Made by a program: the position numbers and the translations under genes. 64,000 nt of DNA, taken from the NCBI GenBank assembly GCA_963922205.1, contig CAWUHX010000226.1, positions 310,001 to 374,000 on the forward strand, written 5' to 3'. Numbering within the stretch: the first letter of the stretch is position 1; each line of letters opens with the position of its first letter. The DNA is from Romanomermis culicivorax. Its lineage: Eukaryota > Nematoda > Enoplea > Mermithida > Mermithidae. Below, piece after piece: positions 1 to 13,700 of this stretch. Below the pieces are notes generated by a model. It saw nothing but the letters and a program-made list of their open reading frames with translations. It ran no database searches and was not told where the DNA came from.

Positions 1-3000
1 AAGTAAAATAGGTCCGATCATAAGAGCCATATAACGGCTGGAAACTACGAGAGAGTCGTTTTAGTGAGTTGTGTCTTACTTTCTGTTTCACCAATAATTT
101 TAGTCGTTTTTCGATCTGGTTAACGACAGAATTGATTTCGCTTTGATTTTTCTTTTTTTCCATTTCAATAACAAAATTTTGCCCATGTTGAAACAAGAAG
201 TTGATGACTTTGAATTACGGGTAAATTACAAATCTGGGTGATTTTTAAAGTATTATTTTGTGTAAACAGCCCTATAAAACTTTTTTCCCGATAGCACAAC
301 TTTAATTTCACAACTTTTACTTTTTGAAAAATGACTACTTCAACGAAATTTCTGTTCATACAGTAACCATGAGCACTGGGAGCACAAAATTTGACTTTTG
401 TAACAAAGACCAACCGGGGATTCTAATCCAGCAATTTGCTTTAAAAAAGCTTCATTCATCCGAAAGCTATGAAAGTCAGCACTGGTCGCCTTTTTTGGCT
501 CACCCTGTAAATAAATTGAGACTCTCGTTTGGTGATCCCACCAAAAATATATTGATTTTGAAATCAAGAATTGTTTAAGCAGGATTTGGATTATAAGAGG
601 GGTTTAAACTCCGAATTTGCGGAATCTTAGATTTCACACATTGAGATACGGAAACAAAATATGTGTTGAGTGTATTGTACCGGTTGGCCCCTGGGCGTTA
701 GTCACGAAAGCAGGCCAGAACAACATAACAATAAAATCAACAAACTATCGATTTGGACAAAACTCGATACCGGCCTGGATGCTACTCGACAAATTTTGAC
801 CACTAACTAGTTTATTGAAGGAAAATTTCATCCGTTCTTTTTCCACTCACAAACGAAAAAATTTTTCATTGATTACAGTAGCAAGTATAGTTTTTCCGAA
901 CAGAGCTGCATCGATGGTTTCAAAATGGATTATAGTGTTCCTTCTGTTTGAAAATATAACTTTCGCTGCATTTTCACACCTGCTATTCCAAAATAAACGA
1001 ACTTTAGCTTAAAGATGTATTTGGCGTGATTTAATCTTGTGAATTGTTCCATCCATTCGATTTCTAGCATCGCGATCGTGCCAGGAAGAATCGCGCAGAT
1101 TCCGCAACCGTATACCTGCGATCAAGAAAAAAGATTATTAGCGTGAAACGAAGCCATATATTCTACTATCGAAATTTTATGATTCAAAATATAATGGTCA
1201 GAATAAAAGGAGGTAGCAAAGGTGGGATAAAAATTTCAGAATGTAAATTTTCCTAAAGCTCGCGTCCAAAATATAGAAAAATGTATCCAGAGATCAGCTG
1301 GTGAAAATCTATGGCCACGGCTTGTTATTTCGCTTCTGACTCTGTTCAAACTCACAGCTTGAAATGAAGTTTGAAAGAAATGCTTCCATCGTGGTAGTTC
1401 CTGGTGGAATTTTCGTGATTAGATATTCATAAAGAAGTCAATGCCGATTGCTAGTTATACAGATCATTTCAAAAACTGCTAGCGCCTGTTTTGAGGACCG
1501 TTTACTCTTCAGACGGCCGACGTAACCAATCAGATTGTGTCACGAAAGGGGGTGTTAAAATTGATTGGTCAGGTATTACGTGCCTTGAAACAAATGATCA
1601 ATCACACTTTGTCTGCCCGGGGCCTTTAGTGAAGCGGACATCTTAACCCAGATTGACTATAATTCTGTATGATTCGCAGTCCTGAACAATTGAATGAAGT
1701 CTGTTTATTTTGAAATGATAGATGCAACGGTGCTATAAAAGTAAATTCAACACGAGTATAGACACCATACCGAACCCAGCCCTCAAAAACAACTTTGCTT
1801 AGACTTAGAAGTCACAGGGGTGACGCCAAATGATCATACATATTTTTCGACTAACATTTGCAAAATTTCTGGTGGAAATGTCACGTGATTGACCACTGGA
1901 CGCTTGAGTTCCTCAGATGACCTCACTTCATTCGTTCCACGTGCTTAGTCTTGTTTGGAGGAAGCTGCATTGACCATCTGGGTGATCACCATCTTGAAAC
2001 ATACCAGTACAAACATACGTGTACCAAAAATGAAAGTCTCTGTCAAAACAGATCGTATGTTATTAGTTTTGAGCTTGACGTCTCCAGAAAATCGAGTTTA
2101 CTGTAGGGACGTTATGTTATGTTTATATCTCTGCTTAGATCCGAAGATGTCAGCAATATGACTCAAGTCCTATTGGCTTGTACTCAATCGACTACTGTAG
2201 GTCACTCAAAGGAGCTTCCTATTAGCAATCGACTGAACACAATGCAACAGTCCTTAAGCAGAAATAAACACAACCTTCAGTCACTAATCAGCAACTGGAA
2301 ACTCTAACTCTTGCAATCGAAGGGCACTCAGGGTCTCCCCAGATGCCTCCTAAAGGTTCACACAAATACACAGAACTCACTTCAATAATATCCAAAAGGA
2401 CTGGGGCTTCACATTGGCTTGGCTCCCGTGTAAGACGACTCCCTCCAACCGCTCAATGCGCGAGAAATAATAATAATGTAAATAATAAATAACTATTATA
2501 TTACTAATATGCAAATCTGGTGTGGGGCTGTCGACGTTTGCCTTTACTAGACAAAACAATACAATACAATTTTATAATGGACGCGACTCGCCCGAAACAC
2601 ACCAAAATTGCAAAGGTAAACACGAATGAATGTTTTCTTCTTTTTTGGTGGAATTGTAACTTTGTGGATTCACCAATTTTGCATAGATGTGGGATTGCTA
2701 CTGCCGTAAGCACATCCCCAACAGTTATCCTCTTCCTGTCGCTAAAAAACCAGTGTTGTGTTGGTTGGTATAGCTCTTTTTGATGATTTTTATGCATATT
2801 TTGTAGAAAAAAAACATACTTGCAGAGCTTTCTTTTGTTTCTTTGCTCACCTACCCATTATCTCTCCTCGATGAAAAGTCCGAGGACGGACACCCCTGGA
2901 AAATTCTTGCAGTGTGTATCTGATCCAAGCGCCAAAATTTCGGAATTTTTGCGAAGTACGGTGGCGGTGGTCCTAGCACTTGCAAAGTGGATTTTCGGTG

Positions 3001-3252
3001 TTTTTATGGTACCCGCAACAAACTGCAACCAAAAAAACCAGGTGCTCAAGGACAGGGAGGCAGATAGACTAATTTGCATAATTCATATGCAAATTAAGTA
3101 AAATGGGCAAAAATATGGAGTTTTTGGAAAGCAGAAGTTGCATTTTTGGCACCTGGTATTATGATTGCTGTTAGTATAGCCATAGCCCCATAAAAACCCC
3201 CAAACTCCACTTTGCAAGTGCCAGGGCCACCAAAATTGGAGTTTTTACAGAT
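1..3252. other. Non-coding stretch without a supported gene
   Basis: No open frame here shows a recognisable domain or convincing codon use. A short block near 1070-1121 on the minus strand follows a good acceptor (pyrimidine tract then GCAG) and is richer in G+C than its surroundings, so it could be one exon. Its frame is ambiguous and no partner exon was found. The block 2820-2920 contains a dispersed repeat also seen near 12590-12650. An exon-like piece with a good acceptor near 2730 (minus) encodes a KRITVGDVLTAV-type helix that resembles a histone-fold helix, but nothing joins it. Confidence 0.5.
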
Positions 3253-3345
3253 GACGGTCGCCACGCCGAAATTGGTGGTGGCCACGCCGAAATTGGCGGT
3301 GGCCACGCCGAACCATTTGGCCGTGGCCACGCCGAAACATTTGGA
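3253..3345 (+). repeat. GC-rich minisatellite, about four units of 22-27 bp
   Basis: The core GGCCACGCCGAAATTGG recurs four times with small changes (CGCCACGCCGAA, GGCCACGCCGAA). It is much richer in G+C than the surrounding DNA. Both strands stay open across it, which gives artefact reading frames rather than genes. Confidence 0.8.
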
Positions 3346-3389
3346 AGAGCCTCTCCAGCGCTGCGCCCTTTGGGCGCAGCTGCTGTACC

Positions 3390-3406
3390 CTAAGCCTAAG
3401 CCTAAA
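3390..3406 (-). repeat. Short interstitial TTAGGC-type telomere repeat
   Basis: The plus strand reads CCTAAGCCTAAGCCTAAA, which is TTAGGC repeated on the minus strand. It is only about three units long. Together with the longer blocks at 24219-24437 and 51712-51760 it suggests the nematode telomere type. Confidence 0.6.
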
Positions 3407-3477
3407 GAAAATTTTAAAGGTAGGGTAAATTCGGTGGCCACCGTCATCTGCAGTTTACCCCCAAAATTGTTGACTCA

Positions 3478-3620
3478 CCTTACAAAGTCGGTTTCTTTGG
3501 TAAAGGTGCCTCGATCTTCCATAAATTGATCTGAAAAAATTCCTAATCAAAACAAACGCCCCACAATAAAACTGCCTCTAAACATTTCCCACTCACCTTT
3601 ACTTGCTTTTCTTTGGACAT
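3478..3620 (-). CDS. Possible first two coding exons of an unidentified minus-strand gene
   Basis: A possible first exon (3620 to 3597) starts with ATG, encodes MSKEKQVK and ends at a GTGAGT donor. After a 67-bp intron ending TTTTTTCAG, a second exon begins near 3529 and encodes INLWKIEAPLPKKPT in phase, stopping at or near a GTAAGG donor around 3482. The intron length and both splice sites match those of confirmed introns in this window. No downstream exon could be joined with confidence: the next kilobase holds the minisatellite and other repeats. Function unknown. Splice sites are seen; the gene is inferred. Confidence 0.35.
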
Positions 3621-4034
3621 CCTCACGTAATATTATTGTTGACAGCCGACCACAAAATTGATGCCAGATGCCGGAAAAACAGCTGCCACAGTACATTAGC
3701 TTAAATTTGCTTCCATCCTTCTATCGGCAGCTTAAACCTACACATTGTAACCTAAATATGATCACACGCGTCTAGCATCAGCTACATCAATTACTATAGC
3801 GACTGCTACAGCATTACCTTTGTCAACAGTGACTACGTCTATTTTATTCTGCAGGTACGTACTTATACAACAAAGGACGCAGTTTACTGTAGGGTATAAA
3901 AAAATCACTGTTCTTCGCATTGGCCCCAGCCGCCGCTGCTCGTTTTTGCGCACGGCTTCGCTTCGTCTGCAGCCATCGGTAGTGACGAGCGCCCCCTAAA
4001 GTAAAAAAATTATGAATGTGGCGGTTCCGTTGTA

Positions 4035-4280
4035 GGTAAAATGCTGAGTGCGGTGGCGGCCGAAGGGGCAGTGGCTAAACAGCCGCGCGGCTGCTGATCC
4101 AAATCATACCCTTTTGGATAAACAGCCGCGCGGCTGCTGATCCAAAACACACCTTTTTGGATAAACAGCCGCGCAGCTGCTGATCCAAAACATACCTTTT
4201 CGGATAAACAGCCGCGCGGCTGCTGAGCCAAAACATACCTTTTCGGATAAACAGCCGCTAAAATGATTGATTACAGTAAA
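4035..4280 (+). repeat. Left terminal inverted repeat with 43-bp hairpin units
   Basis: After a unique outer part of about 44 bp, the palindrome CAGCCGCGCGGCTG recurs with starts at 4080, 4123, 4166 and 4209, and a broken start at 4252. That is an exact 43-bp period. Each unit is an extended imperfect hairpin running from GGATAAACAGCC to GGCTGCTGATCC. The third unit has one base change in the palindrome. Confidence 0.9.
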
Positions 4281-4545
4281 GATGTGTATATCGAGTTACA
4301 GTTTTTGAGCGAACGTACTTTTGGATATGAATGATCCTTGATCAGCTCGCTCATAATGTTTCTCCGCATTTTGTTCCTGTTCGCACATCGAAAATCGTGA
4401 TCGATCCTCATGTATGAAATCAAATATAGTCATCAGGTAAATATTGTCGTGAAGTTAAATAATTTTCCGACCAATTCCGAAAGTGTGGTGGGCAAACCTC
4501 GATTTTGTTTTGTTTTTTGGTTGTTTTTTTCGCGTGTGTTATTGA

Positions 4546-8685
<4,140 letters not shown>

Positions 8686-8932
8686 TAGGCAATCGAGTAG
8701 AAGTAAATCTAAAGATATGGAAGCTCCTTTTATTATGGCGTGTAACAGTAATACAGTTAGTAAATTTTTTGTGCTGTACTTGTAACTACATTGGTGGATG
8801 CAGCATTTGCCCAATTCTAGTCGGGGCTTCCATCAGTGTGAGTAAAAATGAATTTCTTGATAAGTTGAACTATTACACGTCATAGTTTGTGTTTTCATAT
8901 GTTATATTGTTCATTAGACATTTTTTGACACG

Positions 8933-9130
8933 TTATGTTTTTTCGTCTGGGATGATGCTGTCGGTGGTTAGCCGGCAGTTGACCAGGGCACACAAAGACT
9001 GATCATGCGCAAGATATAGCCTCTGTTCAGTTGAGGCAACTCTGGCCTTCACGTGGCGTGTGCTGTTACTACTAACAGAGCTCTGCCGACTAAACGGATT
9101 CGACGAAAAAAATGATTTGCCAATTTCCAT
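8933..9130 (-). CDS. Small hypothetical protein inside the MULE element
   Basis: An ATG-initiated frame of 65 aa, rich in Ser, Thr and Arg, with no recognisable domain. It lies downstream of the NADAR-SGNH gene on the same strand. Codon use is less AT-biased than the surrounding DNA, which is the only argument that it is coding. It could be an extra exon or chance. Confidence 0.25.
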   Translation of the reverse strand: MEIGKSFFSSNPFSRQSSVSSNSTRHVKARVASTEQRLYLAHDQSLCALVNCRLTTDSIIPDEKT

Positions 9131-9285
9131 GTAGGTGAGTCAGACTATAATTTATTTTGCTTATAATTTCGACTAAAAAATTTTATTGAATGTTAGCGTT
9201 TTTCTGCACTGTGCAGACTTTTTAGACTTCTTGCATATTTTGTTTTGATAATACATGTAATTGAGGGGGGAGTGCATATAGTAGT

Positions 9286-9532
9286 CATACCTGTAGGAGG
9301 TCTGACCAGTTGGGGGGAAAGGGTACAACGTTTCCAAAATTTTGGGGAATTTTTTTGTGGAAAATTTTGGGGAATTTTTGAAAACCCCCAAAAAGTCGAA
9401 AAAATTTCGAAAATTTTGTCAAAAAAATCACTTTTTCCCGAATTTTTTCCAATTTTTCCGAGTTTGGGGGGGGTGTAAGGTATAGGGTTGACCAAGTTAG
9501 GGGTGGGGTCCCCCCCCCCAATTTCAGGTATG
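9286..9532. mobile_element. MITE family A copy (CATACCTGTA ends, G/C runs)
   Basis: Starts CATACCTGTAGGAGGTC and ends CAGGTATGG, so the tips are inverted copies. The inside carries long G and C runs and repeated AAAATTTTGGGGAATTTTT-like blocks, as in the copies at 17856, 26650, 57699 and 62298. No coding capacity. The open frames over it are artefacts of low complexity. Confidence 0.7.
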
Positions 9533-9572
9533 GTTACTGGGACCTTCTGGTCGGAAAAACGTTTATTTTTGA

Positions 9573-10020
9573 ACATACATGTAACGGAGCTCCGAGGTCT
9601 GGGGGGGGGGGTTGGAGCACTTTTTTGGGGCCGGGGGTCAGTAATTCCCAAAATTTTGGGGAGAGGGGTCCCTGAAGGAAAAAAAAATCGATTTTTTCCA
9701 TGAAAAATGTCCGAAAACGGTTTGAAAAGTATTAATTTTTGTCTGAAAAATGATAAAATATGTACTTATGGCGCGAAGCGCCGAGAAAATTGACGTTTTT
9801 GACCATTTTTTGTTCAAAAATTGACATTTTTCATAGAAAAAATGACATTTTTCAGTATTTTTCCGACTAAAACTATGGGGGTCTCTAGGGCTACCATATG
9901 GCTAGCCATAGGATTGGAAAATCCTGGGGGGGCGGTCGCCCAATGGCTAGCCATATGGTCGACGATTTCTGGGGGGGGGGGTTCCCATAGCACTTCCCCC
10001 CCCCCCCAATTACATGTATG
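9573..10020. mobile_element. MITE family B copy (ACATACATGTAA ends)
   Basis: Starts ACATACATGTAACGG and ends TTACATGTATG. It contains a GGCGCGAAGCGCC hairpin at about 9770 and an inverted pair built on CCATATGGCTAGCCAT near 9893-9960. A related copy lies at 55757-56313. Near 9780 this copy shows the uninterrupted sequence that carries a nested insertion in the other copy. Confidence 0.65.
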
Positions 10021-10110
10021 TTTTTGAACAAAAAAAGTCAAAAACGCTGTCAGTAACCCCCCTCCCTGGTTCCGAAAAATTCCCCTCTCATACCTTGGGG
10101 TTCTGGTACA

Positions 10111-10674
10111 TGTATGTTTTTTATGCACTGATGCAGAATTTTTTCAACATTAAGTTATTTTTTTAGGAATTCGTCCGATAAATTTTGATCTCGTGCCTTC
10201 GCGCCAGATGTTTCATGCATAGGGTCCTGCAGTGAATTTAATTTTTGTAGAATTATCATGTTGGACCTTATGCTGGACATATCTGTGCCAAATGGCTTCC
10301 TTCTATTTCTATTTCTACGTATTAATTAATTTATTGTGGATATACGGCTTAAGGTAATATATGGTAAATGGTAATATATGGTAAATGGTAATTGTATGTT
10401 TTTTATGCACTGATGCAGAATTTTTTCAACATTAAGTTATTTTTTTAGGAATTCGTCCGATAAATTTTGATCTCGTGCCTTCACGCCAGATGTTTCATGC
10501 ATAGGGTCCTGCAGTGAATTTAATTTTTGTAGAATTATCATGTTGGACCTTATGCTGGACATATCTGTGCCAAATGGCTTCCTTCTATTTCTATTTCTAC
10601 GTATTAATTAATTTATTGTGGATATACGGCTTAAGGTAATATATGGTAAATGGTAATATATGGTAAATGGTAAT
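10111..10674 (+). repeat. Two-copy tandem duplication, 282-bp unit
   Basis: The sequence from TGTATGTTTTTTATGCACTG (10111) recurs at 10393 almost base for base to about 10674. I see one clear difference: GCCTTCGCGCC against GCCTTCACGCC. The high identity suggests a recent event. Each unit ends in smaller repeats of GGTAATATATGGTAAAT. No gene. Confidence 0.9.
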
Positions 10675-10753
10675 ATATTCTCGCCATTGTTCAGTAATGT
10701 TTGTACAGATTTTTTTTGTGTAAACAATCACTTTATTGGCCAATGTTCACACA

Positions 10754-13700
10754 TTACAATTCAATGCATTTCTTGATTGTATTAGAAAGCAGGGCCGAAC
10801 CTTTTATCGACAATCGAGTTTCACAATTACGATCGAAGAAATCAGTTCCGAATGATCCGTCGGATGAAAAGAAATTTTTATGCACAGACCATATGGCAAC
10901 GTTATCTACTTCTGCGAAATATTGGACGAGCTTTTCGTTATATGTGGTAATTTTCCTATTAATGTTAGCTGTGAATATATACTGTTAATCTATGAGCGAG
11001 AAAGAACTCTAATCCAACATTTTTTAATTTGATAAGTTTATATATTTTCAATCTTCACTGAGATGAGGAAAGGCTGAAATGTGTTTGATTTTTCAGTCTT
11101 TAAAGGCTATTCTATTCTTATTCTAAAGGCTTATTCCAATTCATACTACAAAGTGATGAATTTTACTCACTCTAGCAGAGCCCGAAGAAGGAGGGCCGGA
11201 AAAACTTGATATTTTGACCACCTAAATTGCACCAAAATGCACCTTTTCATCAATGCCAGCAGTAGAAAAGTCCAAAAAATTTCCGTTCTGTGCAAAAAAT
11301 TACCAAAAAATTTTCCGCACAGCCCAAAAGAAGTCAGCACTGTGCAGAAAAAAACCGTGCTTAGGAGCCATTTAGCTCGTGACTTTCAAACCAAAAAAAG
11401 CCTGCTGATTGACTTTCATGTATCAGATAGCAAGAGCTTAAAAAGTAAAATGGACCCTATATATTCAATGGTTGACTCAGAGATAGGAGCTATAAGAAAA
11501 TGGAAATGAAAAAATTGAAATGGAAGAAATGGAAAATGGAAATGAAAAAAATGGAAAAATGGAAATCTCTAGTTATTAGTTTGTGAAAATAACTAAGTAT
11601 CTATTCCATTCTGCGATATTCTTATCTGGGTAATTGCTATAATGAAATGGTAGGGCACCTATTGATTTTTCTGCAAGATTTTGGTCGTGGCAAGATTGTA
11701 CTGACGATAATCTTTAAGCCAGGCGAATGATTGTGAATTTCGATAATTATCTTCTTCACCAGATCCAGCATCTATAAATATAGAAACACATTGAAAGAAT
11801 TAATCTGATTTATTTTCTAGTATGATGAATTTAATTAGCTGGACTCAATTTAAATAACTTCTTTGTTCCTTGCTGAGAACAGAATAATTTTAAATCACTG
11901 TGTTCAAATGTTATACTTGTGGAGGCCTATATTTCATGTTGTAACGACCATTTTCATCTGTGATGTTATGAGTTCCGCCAAATAGGATCAAAGCTTTAGA
12001 AGGTAAATTTGCGATAAAAGTGGCGACACATCCTATTTCTTCTAATTTTGCATCAGGCATGGAAAAAATGCCACAATCGTCAGATCGAACGTTTTCAACA
12101 ATAGAATCGCCGAGTAGAATGTAGGGCGGAAAATTTTCACTTCTTGTCATCGAAAGTATGTTACCAGCAGTATTGGAACCACCAAAACCTTTACGCCCTG
12201 GAAATGTTTGAATGGAAAGTTTGGAAAGTTTGAATCATCAATCTACAACATCAGTGTTTCATCAAAAAAATGTGTTATTTCCGATTTAGTTCTTTCCAAT
12301 AGATGTATATTTCTTCAAATAAGGTAAAATTGAAGCAGTGTATACCTAATCCCCAATAGTCACATCGAACAAATTCGATGATTGGTATTTCGCCAGTCTT
12401 TTTCAGCCAAGAGAAAATTCCTGGCAACTGTCCGAACTGAAATATGAACATTTTTGATTCAAGGCTATATGAGTTCACAACATACATGCACATACGGGTT
12501 TAGAAGGCAAACCCTCCTAATTCACACCCTGAACACCTCCCAGGCCTGTAAAAAATTGTGTAGCTATCTTTTTTGTTTTTTTCCCACCCATGTCTACTCT
12601 TCAATGAAAAGTCAGAAGACCTCTCCTGGAAAATTCTTGCTGTGAATGTTTGATCAAAGGTCCTCAAGGTCAGATTCTTCAAGTAGGGGTAAAGTTTAAA
12701 ATTTGCAGCAAAACACTTCATTTTGTCTCAAAATTAAGCATCTAGTGATCAATTTTTTGAACTTCAGGCAGGATTAATACCCCATCATACCCCTCCCTAT
12801 GGGGTAGTCTATGTTTGATTCACAGCAAGTGTAAAGTTTATTGCTTTTTTCATGGGGCCACCAATAAAAGTAGTACTTTAGACTTATCCAATGCGAAAAT
12901 TATCAAAGATTTGATCCGATTCCATTGGTGATCGACTAGTGGATTCTTCAGGCTGCCTCCTAATCGTTTCTGTTTGGCAGGGTTGGTTGTTGCTTGAATC
13001 GCTGCAAATGTTATCACACAACATGAAAGATATCAAAGTGAGAATGTAGATAGACTTGTATTGTGCTATAGGGTCAAGTTTACTCCCATACAGGGTTTTT
13101 TTTCTGTACCGGTCGATCTGTACCGTACGGAAATCTAGTGAAAAAATTTCTGTATCATCTTATCCATTTCCGTACAATCATTATGTTCCACTTGCTTCAT
13201 AATAGTTCAAAAAATACATTGGTCGTAAAAGTAGGAACATGCTTGCTCACTCTAGATTTGATAAATTTACTTCACTTTCATCAGAAAAACGATTGAACAA
13301 CAATTTTTTCGAACTTCATTCAAATTGCGGCAATCCTAAACTTTTGCAATTGGATTTCATGATTTTTGGAGGAAAATGATTAAAAGTTTAGGAAAACTAC
13401 CAATAAATTTTCATTTCAAGGCTTGTAAAATGTTGGAAAATGCATTTTTAGTTTATTCTTATTCCATAGGTTATCGATCGTAACAGGTTTTTTTTGACCT
13501 ACGAGTCACAAGCCAAGTGGCTTGTTGACCTAAAATTTTACAAGCCATTCCAAATTTTTACAAGCCAATTTGATAATATCAGTATACGTGAATCAATTCT
13601 ATTGCTAGGTTATTTTTTAAAGAAATGTATATATTGAGCATCGATCAGAAAGGAGATGTCATTCAACATTTATTCAATAACATTTTAGACCCATTAATTC

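Noticed and set aside
1071-1121. Possible hydrophobic exon on the minus strand
   Set aside because: A good acceptor precedes it, but two frames are equally plausible, no donor is evident and no partner exon was found.
3094-3529. Repeated VATP(K/N) frames on both strands
   Set aside because: The reading frames come from the GC-rich minisatellite and show no domain.
4010-4231. Repeat protein with QQPRGCL units, also at 16615-16862
   Set aside because: These are translations of the 43-bp hairpin units in the inverted ends. A 43-bp period shifts frame each unit, so no repeated protein is encoded.
4079-4270. CRISPR-like array of regularly spaced palindromic units
   Set aside because: The spacing is regular but the sequences between palindromes are the same in every unit, and the block is mirrored at the other end of a transposon in a eukaryotic genome.
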